Source of the DNA: Streptomyces cellulosae
GTDB lineage: Bacteria > Actinomycetota > Actinomycetes > Streptomycetales > Streptomycetaceae
DNA: 64,000 nt
Direction of reading: 5' to 3'
Assembly (NCBI RefSeq): GCF_000721105.1
Contig: NZ_JOEV01000001.1
Span: 62,001-126,000 of the forward strand
Part shown: in pieces, positions 49,950 to 57,812 of the stretch
Layout of the letters: each line of letters starts with the position of its first letter
Numbering within the stretch: position 1 is the stretch's first letter
Translations under genes and position numbers: made by a program
The notes under the pieces: model-generated
Databases searched by the model: none
What the model saw: the letters and a program-made list of their open reading frames with translations, nothing else
What the model was told of the DNA's origin: nothing

Positions 49950-51587
49950 ATGACCGCGATGCTCCTCGCGCACCTGACAGAAGCCCTGCAGGACGGTGTG
50001 ATCAGCCTGCTGGCCGAAGGGGACGGCGAAGAACCGCGCGTCAGCGGGGTCGAGCTGTTGGACGGTCCGGAGGCCGTCCGGGCCGCCCCGCCCGGGCAGC
50101 TCCTGCTCGGTGTCGGCCTGGACGTCGCGGACCGCGGCGCGGTGGACGCCGCCCTGCGTACGGCGGCTCGCGGCTCGGCCGCCCTCGCGGTCAAATGCGC
50201 CACTCCCCCGCCACCGGATCTGGTGGCGCAGGCCCGCGAGAGCGGGGTTCCCGTCCTGGCCGTCAACCCCGAGGTGCCGTGGACCCGCGTCCAGCGGCTG
50301 GTGACGACCATGCTCGCGGCCCGCGCCGCGGACAGTGAACCCGGCGGCGGGCTGGCGGGCGGTGACCTGTTCTCGCTGGCCAACGCGGTGGCGGGGATCG
50401 TCGGAGGCGCTGTCGCGATCATGGATACGCAGCAGGTCGTGGTCGCCTACTCCAACCTGCCCGACCAGCCCATCGACGAGACCCGGCGGCGCGGGATCCT
50501 GGGCCGGCGCGTCCCCGAGGACGCGCTCGCCGACCACCTGGACCGGGAGGTGTGGGTCAGCGACACGGTCGTACCCCGGCACCGGCCCGGGGATCTGCCG
50601 CGCATGGCCGTGGTCGTCAGGGCGGGCGCGGACGTGCTCGGTTCCCTGTGGGTCGCCTTCCCCGACGAGGCGGCGGTCACCGACTGCGGCGCCACGCTGC
50701 AGGAGGCGGCCCGGGTGGCCGCGTTGCACATGCTGGCGTTGCGCCGCCAGCTCGACGCGGAGCAGGAACGTCACGACCGTGCCCTGCGCGCGGCGTTGGA
50801 AGGGCAGGTGTGGGAGGGCCCGGCAGGTGAGGGTCGGCAGCGGGACGACGGCGTTCGCCTGCCTGCCGTGCTCGTCGGCCTGGCCGAGGTCGTACAGGAG
50901 CGGGAGGGCGGCCGGCCCGCCGATCCGGGCGGCGAAGCACGGCGCCGCGCCGCTCTGACCCGGATGCTGGACCTGGCCGTCCTGGACGGCCGCTCGCTCG
51001 GGCACGAGCCGGCGGCGGCCCTGCTCGGTGAGCGCCTCTACGTGCTGCTGCCCGCGGCCGGTCCCGGCTCCGTCTCCGCCGACGTCCTACTGGAGCACCT
51101 CCTGGACCGGGCCGGACACAGTCTGCACCGGTCGTTCACCGCGGTCCGCTCGCCGGTCGTCACCACCGCGTCCGCACTGCTCGTGGCCCGCCGTGACGTC
51201 GACACCGCACTCGACCATCTCCAGGAGCGTCGCGTGGCCCCCGGCGCCCACCGCACGGACGACCTGCGGCCGGAGCTGGTGCTGCGGCGGCTCCTCGACG
51301 CCGTACGCGGTGACGCGAACCTGCGCACCGGCCTCGCGGAACGCCTGCGGGCGCACGACACCGAGCACGCCACCGACTACTGCGCCACGCTGCTGACGTA
51401 TCTGCGTCACTTCGGCGATGTCGCGGCGGCCAGTGCCGACCTGCACATCCACCAGAACACGCTGCGGCTGCGCCTGCGCCGGGCCGAGCAGCTCTTCGGG
51501 GTGTCACTCGCCGACCCCACGCGCCGTCTGGTGCTGACGCTGGAACTGGCGGCTCTCGACGAGCCGTTCGCGGAGCGGCACCAGTGA
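49950..51587 (+). CDS. PucR-family transcriptional regulator
   Basis: A 545-aa regulator. The N-terminal PucR ligand region runs from about 15 to 125 (QLLLGVGLDVADRGAVDAAL, then VPVLAVNPEVPWTRVQRLV). A GAF-like middle follows (GGAVAIMDTQQVVVAYSNLP, RMAVVVRAGADVLGSLWVAF). The PucR/CdaR-type HTH is at the C-terminus: LLTYLRHFGDVAAASADLHI, then HQNTLRLRLRRAEQLFGVSL. PucR regulators usually activate catabolic genes for amines, purines or aromatics. It is divergent from the hpa-type operon with a long dyad between, so that operon is the probable target. ATG 49950 follows AAGGAAAGG. Confidence 0.9.
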   Translation: MTAMLLAHLTEALQDGVISLLAEGDGEEPRVSGVELLDGPEAVRAAPPGQLLLGVGLDVADRGAVDAALRTAARGSAALAVKCATPPPPDLVAQARESGVPVLAVNPEVPWTRVQRLVTTMLAARAADSEPGGGLAGGDLFSLANAVAGIVGGAVAIMDTQQVVVAYSNLPDQPIDETRRRGILGRRVPEDALADHLDREVWVSDTVVPRHRPGDLPRMAVVVRAGADVLGSLWVAFPDEAAVTDCGATLQEAARVAALHMLALRRQLDAEQERHDRALRAALEGQVWEGPAGEGRQRDDGVRLPAVLVGLAEVVQEREGGRPADPGGEARRRAALTRMLDLAVLDGRSLGHEPAAALLGERLYVLLPAAGPGSVSADVLLEHLLDRAGHSLHRSFTAVRSPVVTTASALLVARRDVDTALDHLQERRVAPGAHRTDDLRPELVLRRLLDAVRGDANLRTGLAERLRAHDTEHATDYCATLLTYLRHFGDVAAASADLHIHQNTLRLRLRRAEQLFGVSLADPTRRLVLTLELAALDEPFAERHQ

Positions 51588-51773
51588 TCGGCTCGCTGCC
51601 GACCGGTTGTGGGCCTCGTCGAGCAGCCGTGCTGGCGAATCACACATCGGGCCCGCCCATTCCATGTCGACCTCGACATTGGCCCGGAGTCCTCCTGCGC
51701 CCATGCTCCTGAAACACCGGCGGGCGCCCATCCCGTACGGCGATGCCCGATGGAGCACTCAAGGAGCAAGGCA

Positions 51774-52553
51774 GTGACAGTTCTTGACACCCGGACGAGT
51801 ACGGCGAAGCCGGTGCACATGAGCGACGCGGAATGGCGGGCTCGGCTCGAACTGGCCGCGTGCTACCGGATCTTCGACCACCTCGGATGGGTCGAGATGA
51901 TCTTCAATCACATCACCGTGCGGGTGCCCGGCGAGGACGGGCACCTGCTGATCAACCCGTTCGGCCTGACGTACGACGAGGTCACCGCCTCGAACCTGGT
52001 GAAGATCGACCTCGACGGGAACATCCTGTCGGACTCGGACTGGCCGGTGAACGAGGCCGGCCTGCTGATCCACTCGGTGATCCACGCCAACCGGCCCGAC
52101 GCGCACGCGATCATGCACACCCATACCACCGCGGGCACCGGAGTCGCCTGCCTGCGCGGCGGACTGGACCCGGACAACTTCTACTCCGCCCAGCTCCACG
52201 ACATGGTGGCCTACCACGACTTCGAGGGCATCACCGTCGAGCCCGAGGAGAAGCCGCGGCTGGTGGCCGACCTCGGCGACCGCACTCTCATGATCCTGCG
52301 CAACCACGGCCTGCTGGCACTGGGGCCGACCCTGCCCGCCGCGTTCGCCGCCCTGTGGACACTGCAACGGGCCTGCGAGATCCAGCTGGCCGCCCTGTCG
52401 TCCGGGCAGCCGCTCATGTCCGTGACCCAGGAGGCTGCCGTGCGCTCGACGAGGGAGTCCTTCCAGCTGGGCGACCGCACCGAGGCGGGCCGGACGCTGT
52501 TCGACGCGCTGCGCCGCAGGATCGACCGCATCGCACCCGACTACGCGGTCTGA
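51774..52553 (+). CDS. Class II aldolase/adducin-family protein
   Basis: A 259-aa zinc-dependent aldolase-fold protein. MSDAEWRARLELAACYRIFD opens the domain, and FNHITVRVPGEDGHLLINPF, NEAGLLIHSVIHANRPDAHA, IMHTHTTAGTGVACL and LMILRNHGLLALGPTLPAAF give the zinc His residues (His-x-His and Arg-Asn-His). Members include fuculose-1-phosphate aldolase and decarboxylases acting on sugar acids or aromatic acids. GTG 51774 is chosen because AAGGAG precedes it by 7 nt. It is followed by an MHS transporter 56 bp away, so it probably acts on that transporter's substrate. Confidence 0.88.
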   Translation: MTVLDTRTSTAKPVHMSDAEWRARLELAACYRIFDHLGWVEMIFNHITVRVPGEDGHLLINPFGLTYDEVTASNLVKIDLDGNILSDSDWPVNEAGLLIHSVIHANRPDAHAIMHTHTTAGTGVACLRGGLDPDNFYSAQLHDMVAYHDFEGITVEPEEKPRLVADLGDRTLMILRNHGLLALGPTLPAAFAALWTLQRACEIQLAALSSGQPLMSVTQEAAVRSTRESFQLGDRTEAGRTLFDALRRRIDRIAPDYAV

Positions 52554-52609
52554 CACCAGTCTTCGTTCTCCCCCGGGTCAACGACGACCCGACGACGATC
52601 GGACTCACC

Positions 52610-53950
52610 ATGTCCCATCCCGACCCCTCCCCGACATCCGGCAGCAGCCACCGCACAGTCGCGCTCGCCGCCATGGCAGGCACCACCATCGAGTGGTACG
52701 ACTTCTTCATCTACGCCCTGTGCACCGGCCTGGTCTTCAACAGCCAGTTCTTCGACGGGCTGGGCGAGGACTCCCTGGTGATCTCCTTCGCGACCATCGG
52801 GATCAGCTTCTTCTTCCGCCCGGTCGGAGCCGCACTCGCCGGGCATCTCGGCGACCGGCTCGGGCGTCGCGCGATGCTCATCGCCACCCTGCTGCTCATG
52901 GGCGTCTCCACGACGCTGATCGGCCTCGTGCCGTCGTCCAGCGCCATCGGGGCGGGTGCCCCGGTGCTCCTGGTCCTCCTGCGGATCCTGCAGGGGCTGT
53001 CCGCCGGTGGCGAGTGGGGCGGCGCCGCGCTGATCTCCGTGGAACACGCGCCGACCGGACGGCGCGGCCGGTTCGGGGCCTACCCCCAACTCGGTGCGCC
53101 GCTGGGCCTGCTCCTGGCCAACGGAGCCCTCGCCGCCGTCACCGGCCTCACCACGGACGAGCAGTTCCTCTCCTGGGGCTGGCGCATCCCCTTCCTGCTC
53201 AGCGTCGTCCTCGTCGCCGCCGGGTTCGTCATCCGCCGCAAGGTGGAGGAGAGCCCCGTCTACGAGGAGCTGAAACAGTCCGGCAACCGCTCGCGCACCC
53301 CGATCGCCGTACTGCTGCGGCACCACTGGCCGCTCGTCGTCGCCGGAGCCCTGCTCTTCGCCGCCAACAACGCCGTCGGCTACATGACCACCGGCGGTTA
53401 CGTCCAGAGCTACGCCGTCAACCACCTGGCCATGGACCCCACCCAGATCCTGATCGGCGTGATGGCCGCCGCCGTGGGCTGGCTGGCCAGCACCATGGCC
53501 GGGGGCATCCTGTCGGACCGGATCGGCCGCCTGCGCGTCTACCGCATCGGTTTCCTCATCCAACTCGCCTGGATCTTCCCGTTCTTCGCCCTGCTCAACA
53601 CGGCCAACATCGCACTGGTCGTCGTGGCGCTCCTGCTCTACAGCGTCGGTCTCGGACTGACCTACGGACCACAGGCCGCCCTCTTCACCGAGCTGTTTCC
53701 CGCCGCCGTCCGCTACAGCGGTGCGGCCCTGTCGTACGCCACAGGGGCCGTTCTGGGCGGCGCCTTCGCTCCTATGATCGCCGAAGCGCTCGAGTCCAGC
53801 ACCCACACCGTGTACTCCGTCGCCGTCTATCTGACGGCGGTCACGGTGGTCGGACTGGCGGTCACCTTCGTCCTGCGCGACCGCAGGGACGTCCCGCTCG
53901 GCGAGGCCGAGGGCAGTGAGCAGGACAGGAACACCGCGCTGACGGCCTGA
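52610..53950 (+). CDS. MHS-family (metabolite:H+ symporter) MFS transporter 1
   Basis: A 446-aa major-facilitator protein with 12 predicted helices. The MHS signature is MAGTTIEWYDFFIYALCTGL near the start, with GHLGDRLGRRAMLIATLLLM as the first cytoplasmic loop, LQGLSAGGEWGGAALISVEH, and GILSDRIGRLRVYRIGFLIQ as the second loop motif. MHS carriers import carboxylates such as shikimate, citrate or aromatic acids with protons. ATG 52610 is used. It lies between an aldolase and a Tat-exported hydrolase, suggesting uptake of a carboxylate released outside the cell. Confidence 0.92.
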   Translation: MSHPDPSPTSGSSHRTVALAAMAGTTIEWYDFFIYALCTGLVFNSQFFDGLGEDSLVISFATIGISFFFRPVGAALAGHLGDRLGRRAMLIATLLLMGVSTTLIGLVPSSSAIGAGAPVLLVLLRILQGLSAGGEWGGAALISVEHAPTGRRGRFGAYPQLGAPLGLLLANGALAAVTGLTTDEQFLSWGWRIPFLLSVVLVAAGFVIRRKVEESPVYEELKQSGNRSRTPIAVLLRHHWPLVVAGALLFAANNAVGYMTTGGYVQSYAVNHLAMDPTQILIGVMAAAVGWLASTMAGGILSDRIGRLRVYRIGFLIQLAWIFPFFALLNTANIALVVVALLLYSVGLGLTYGPQAALFTELFPAAVRYSGAALSYATGAVLGGAFAPMIAEALESSTHTVYSVAVYLTAVTVVGLAVTFVLRDRRDVPLGEAEGSEQDRNTALTA

Positions 53951-54006
53951 GCACGAGACTCTCCGGTCCCCCCACGAATTTTCCCCCACCCGAAGGAGTC
54001 GTACGT

Positions 54007-55038
54007 ATGACACTCTCCCGTCGCCGCTTCTGGCAGCTCGGCGCCGCCACGGCCGTCACCGCCGGCGCGGCCTCCGTGCTCACGCAACAGGGCGCGGAAG
54101 CATCCGCCGCCGCGGACAGGACCGCGGGGTACTACTTCGGCCGAGCCGCCGAACTGGCCGGTGACGACCCGGTCCTGAAGAGCATCGTCAACGCGCTCAC
54201 CGCCGGCTACACCCCGCCTCGCCCTCCCGCTCCCGCGCCCGTGCGGATATTCGACAACGTGGCGGTGGTGAGCGTCGGCTTCGTCTCGGCGACGGCGATC
54301 CTCACGTCGCGCGGCATCATCCTCATCGACGCCCTCAACTCACCGGACGAAGTCGAGCAGTACATCGTCCCGGGCCTGACCTCCCTCGGCGCCGACCCGT
54401 CGACGATCAGGTACGTGGTGGTCACCCACGCCCACGGTGACCACTTCGGCGGCGCGCAGCACCTCGCCGACCAGTACGGCACCCGCGTCATGATGGCCCC
54501 GGCCGACTGGGACCTGCTCGCCTCCACCGCCCCGGCCAACGCTCCCACCCGCGACCTGGACATCGCCGACGGCCAGAGGCTGACCCTGGGCGACACCACG
54601 GTGACCCTGCACCACACGCCGGGCCACACGCCCGGATCGGTCTCGCCGATCTACCCCGCTCGGTGGCGGGGCCGCGAACACGCCGCGATGCTGTGGGGCG
54701 GCACCAACCCGCCCGCGGCCACGGCCGACAAGGAGACCTACCTCTCCTCCCTCCTCACCTTCGCCTCCCGGATGCGGCGGGCCGGGGTGGAAGCCGAAGT
54801 GAGCAACCACGCCTTCGCCGACTACGGCCTGGAGCGCATGGACCAGCTGCGCGGCGCGCCCGACGGCCCCGAGAACCCGTTCCTCCTGGGCACTTCGGGG
54901 GCCCAGCGCTTCATGAAGGTCATGGAGAACATGCTGCGCGGCCGTATCGCGGCCGACCAGGAGGCGGCCACCGGTACGACGACGGCGGCCCCGGCCACGC
55001 CGACCGCCCTGACGTCACAGGCCTGCTGCAGCCACTGA
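54007..55038 (+). CDS. Tat-exported metallo-beta-lactamase-fold hydrolase
   Basis: A 343-aa protein with a twin-arginine signal (SRRRFWQLGAATAVTAGAAS) and probable cleavage after the Ala-rich stretch near 38. The mature domain has the MBL zinc motif VVVTHAHGDHFGGAQHLADQ, then LHHTPGHTPGSVSPIY and MLWGGTNPPAATADKETYL; His near 285 in EVSNHAFADYG is a further ligand. The Ala/Thr-rich tail ends with CCSH, unusual for the family. ATG 54007 follows GAAGGAG. Tat export implies that the metal is bound before secretion. It may hydrolyse an ester, lactone or lactam outside the cell. Substrate unknown. Confidence 0.88.
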   Translation: MTLSRRRFWQLGAATAVTAGAASVLTQQGAEASAAADRTAGYYFGRAAELAGDDPVLKSIVNALTAGYTPPRPPAPAPVRIFDNVAVVSVGFVSATAILTSRGIILIDALNSPDEVEQYIVPGLTSLGADPSTIRYVVVTHAHGDHFGGAQHLADQYGTRVMMAPADWDLLASTAPANAPTRDLDIADGQRLTLGDTTVTLHHTPGHTPGSVSPIYPARWRGREHAAMLWGGTNPPAATADKETYLSSLLTFASRMRRAGVEAEVSNHAFADYGLERMDQLRGAPDGPENPFLLGTSGAQRFMKVMENMLRGRIAADQEAATGTTTAAPATPTALTSQACCSH

Positions 55039-55242
55039 CACCGACCGCCAGGGAGCCTTCGCTCTGCCACTGTGCGCCTCTCACCGAGCAGGTCGTGTCC
55101 GCTGCGGGTGGCTGCGGCGGTCCTGGCTGTGCGGGCGGTCACTCGGACGTGTTCGGACGAAGGTGTGCGTGGCTCGGCCGCGGGTCCACAAGAGCTGCGG
55201 GAGTCGTCTCGGGGCGGTGGAGGTACGCCCGCTCCCGAAACC

Positions 55243-55277
55243 GCGGGGCCTTCCGCGACTGCCTCGCGGAGGCCCGC
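55243..55277. terminator. Hairpin terminator candidate after the MBL-fold gene
   Basis: GCGGGGCCTTCCGCG (55243-55257) can pair with CGCGGAGGCCCGC (55265-55277) leaving two bulged bases and a short loop. It lies about 200 bp after the hydrolase stop. The bases before it (55039-55242) hold no recognisable gene. Confidence 0.45.
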
Positions 55278-55302
55278 AGTGTCACCGCTGCCGTCCGTCG
55301 GT

Positions 55303-55395
55303 TCAGCCGAACCGGTCCTTGGCCTTGTAGAAGGAGCCGCCGAACGGCAGGAACCAGGAGGTGCCGTTGTAGAACGGGACGGGGACGGAGCCCAT
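55303..55395 (-). CDS. Short orphan coding fragment, unrecognised
   Basis: A 30-codon frame with strong streptomycete codon bias. It reads MGSVPVPFYNGTS followed by FLPFGGSFYKAKDRFG after one Trp, then a stop. The aromatic- and glycine-rich pattern looks like the conserved C-terminal end of a larger protein, and the frame stays open upstream to about 55593 but without codon bias or motifs. I do not recognise the family. It is either a gene remnant or a very small protein; no clear ribosome site precedes the ATG at 55395. Confidence 0.35.
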   Translation of the reverse strand: MGSVPVPFYNGTSWFLPFGGSFYKAKDRFG

Positions 55396-55565
55396 GCGTG
55401 ATCTGTCCAGCCTGGACGTGGTAGCCGGACGATGTGTCAACCGCACCGGTCTCACCCGCCCGCCCGTCCCCCTCCCTACGGCCGTCTCGGCGCTCTTGCG
55501 CAGGTCAGCGGCGCTTGTCAGAGTGACAGGGCGCTCCCCCGGCGCATCACACAGCGTCAGGCCTC

Positions 55566-56252
55566 GACGGTGACGGCGTCGACGGAGCCGCACCCGGCCG
55601 GGGCATCGACAGTGCCCGCCGTCCGCTCACCGTCGCCGACGCCCTGGCCCTTCCCGTCCTGGCCGCCGGACAGCCCCAGGTCGCCACCGGCGCGGCCCGG
55701 CTCGACCGCCCCGTCCGCTGGGTCCACATCACCGAACTGACGGACCCCGCCTCCTTCCGCAAGGGCGGCGAACTCGTCCTGACCACCGGGATACCCCTGC
55801 CCGATGAACCGGCCCGGGTACGCCGCTACGTCGACGAACTCGCCGACGTCGGTGCGGCGGCCCTGGTCATCGAACTCGTACGGCGCTACCACGGCCCACC
55901 CGACGCGCTCGTCCACGCCTGCGGCGCCCGGGGCCTCCCCCTCATCACGCTCGCCCGGGACGTCAACTTCCTGGAGGTCACGCAGGTCGTCCACGCCCTC
56001 ATCCTCGGCAATCAGGCCGAGGTGATGCCCGGACCCAGCCATCACGCACTCCGGAAATCACCCTGTAAGCCGACCGGTTTCCGATGCGCAAGTCCAAGCA
56101 GGGAACTGATCCCGGGCCGCGCCACCGGCTGCCCCGAGCGACGCGTCCCGGACGGCAGCGCTCCGAGGCAGCGCTCCGATCGGCAGCGTTCCGACCGGCC
56201 TCGAGCCCCTGAGCCGCCTTTCCGCGAGTCGGCATGGTGGCCGCACGCATAG
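55566..56252 (+). pseudogene. Decayed PucR-family regulator (N-terminal domain only)
   Basis: From about 55610 to 56021 one frame encodes a clear PucR N-terminal ligand domain: LTVADALALPVLAAGQPQVA, TGAARLDRPVRWVHITELTD, FRKGGELVLTTGIPLPDEPA and FLEVTQVVHALILGNQAE. No ATG or GTG opens this frame; a GTG at about 55614 would do so only if one base were added before LTVAD. After GNQAE the family sequence stops abruptly. An unrelated basic tail follows to the stop at 56252, so the GAF-like and HTH parts are gone. The gene is therefore broken at both ends. Confidence 0.75.
56153..56194. repeat. Three 14-bp tandem repeats
   Basis: 56153-56166, 56167-56180 and 56181-56194 are near-identical copies of CGGCAGCGCTCCGA. 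They lie in the non-homologous tail of the PucR remnant, 164 bp upstream of the second MHS transporter. Confidence 0.85.
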
Positions 56253-56357
56253 CCGAGCCTCGAAGTATGTTGCCCCGCCACATGTGCGCCTGACCTGCGG
56301 ATTCCTACGGTATGGCGACACGAACACGTCCCCGCCGACCGCTTGGAAGTGGTACCG

Positions 56358-57755
56358 ATGTCCTCCCCCGCGACCGCTCCACCAGCCCCCGCCAGCCTCA
56401 AGCGCATCGTCGCCGCCAGTCTCATCGGCACCACCATCGAGTGGTACGACTTCTTCCTCTACGGCTCCGCGGCCGCCCTCGTCTTCAACAAGCTGTTCTT
56501 CCCGGACTCGGACCCGCTCGTCGGCACGCTGCTGTCGTTCCTGACCTATGCCGTCGGGTTCGCCGCCCGGCCGCTGGGGGCCCTGGTGTTCGGACACTAC
56601 GGTGACCGGCTCGGGCGCAAGAAACTGCTGGTGCTGAGTCTGCTGTTGATGGGCGGGGCGACCTTCGCGATCGGGCTGCTGCCCACCCACGCCACCATCG
56701 GCACCGCCGCTCCCGTGCTGTTGACCGTGCTGCGCCTGGTGCAGGGCTTCGCGCTCGGCGGTGAGTGGGGCGGGGCCGTGCTCCTGGTGTCCGAGCACGG
56801 GGACGCGCGGCGGCGCGGCTTCTGGGCCTCGTGGCCGCAGACCGGCGCGCCCGCGGGGCAACTGCTCGCCACCGGTGTGCTGTCGCTGCTGACCGCCGTG
56901 CTGTCCGACAGCGCGTTCGGCGACTGGGGCTGGCGGATCCCGTTCCTGCTCTCCGGCGTACTCGTGATGGTCGGTTTGTGGATTCGTCTGTCTGTCGATG
57001 AATCGCCGGTCTTCAAGCAGGCACTGGCACAGGCCGAGGCACGCAAGGCGGCCCGGGCGGCCGGGGCGGCCGGGGCCGAAGCCGAGAAGCTGCCGCTCGT
57101 CTCCGTGCTGAAGCACCACTGGCGGGACGTGCTGGTGGCGATGGGCGCCCGCATGGCGGAGAACATCAGCTACTACGTCATCACCGCGTTCATCCTCGTG
57201 TACGCCACCACCTCGGCCGGCGTCTCCCGGCAGACCGCGCTCAACGCGGTACTGATCGCCTCCGCCGTGCACTTCGCGGTGATCCCGGCCTGGGGCGCCC
57301 TGTCGGACCGTGTCGGCCGCCGCCCCGTCTACCTGCTGGGCGCCGTCGGCGTCGGCCTGTGGATGTTCCCGTTCTTCTCGCTCATCGACACCGGCGGCTT
57401 CGGCAACCTCATCCTCGCCGTGACGGTCGGCCTGGTCATGCACGGCGCGATGTACGCGCCCCAGGCCGCCTTCTTCTCCGAGATGTTCGCGACCCGGATG
57501 CGCTACTCCGGCGCCTCCATCGGCGCCCAGTTCGCCTCCGTCGCGGCCGGCGCACCCGCGCCCCTGATCGCCACCGCGCTGCTGGCCGACTACGACAGCT
57601 CCACCCCCATCGCGCTGTACGTCATCGCCGCGGCCGTCCTCACCGTCGTCGCCGTCGGCGTGGCCAAGGAGACCCGCCACCGGGACCTGACCGACGTGGA
57701 CCCCGCCGACCCGCAGCCCGCCCCCGCCGCGGCGGCGGACGCGCGCACGGCCTGA
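56358..57755 (+). CDS. MHS-family (metabolite:H+ symporter) MFS transporter 2
   Basis: A 465-aa transporter of the same family as the one at 52610-53950. SLIGTTIEWYDFFLYGSAAA is the MHS start. GHYGDRLGRKKLLVLSLLLM and ALSDRVGRRPVYLLGAVGVG are the two MFS loop motifs, and LVQGFALGGEWGGAVLLVSE lies between. A charged central loop with an AARAAGAAGAEAE run separates the two halves. The last 25 residues are Pro/Ala-rich. ATG 56358 has GGAAG upstream. It is convergent with the GAF-PucR regulator. Context with a hydroxybutyrate-type dehydrogenase suggests short carboxylates as substrate (inference). Confidence 0.92.
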   Translation: MSSPATAPPAPASLKRIVAASLIGTTIEWYDFFLYGSAAALVFNKLFFPDSDPLVGTLLSFLTYAVGFAARPLGALVFGHYGDRLGRKKLLVLSLLLMGGATFAIGLLPTHATIGTAAPVLLTVLRLVQGFALGGEWGGAVLLVSEHGDARRRGFWASWPQTGAPAGQLLATGVLSLLTAVLSDSAFGDWGWRIPFLLSGVLVMVGLWIRLSVDESPVFKQALAQAEARKAARAAGAAGAEAEKLPLVSVLKHHWRDVLVAMGARMAENISYYVITAFILVYATTSAGVSRQTALNAVLIASAVHFAVIPAWGALSDRVGRRPVYLLGAVGVGLWMFPFFSLIDTGGFGNLILAVTVGLVMHGAMYAPQAAFFSEMFATRMRYSGASIGAQFASVAAGAPAPLIATALLADYDSSTPIALYVIAAAVLTVVAVGVAKETRHRDLTDVDPADPQPAPAAAADARTA

Positions 57756-57782
57756 ATTCCCGGGCTCCGTCGAGTCCGGTCC

Positions 57783-57812
57783 GACCCCCGTACGTCCGTG
57801 CGTACGGGGGTC
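57783..57812. terminator. Bidirectional terminator between MHS transporter 2 and the PucR regulator
   Basis: GACCCCCGTACG (57783-57794) and CGTACGGGGGTC (57801-57812) are perfect 12-bp arms with a 6-nt loop. The right arm touches the stop codon of the convergent regulator gene. Confidence 0.85.
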
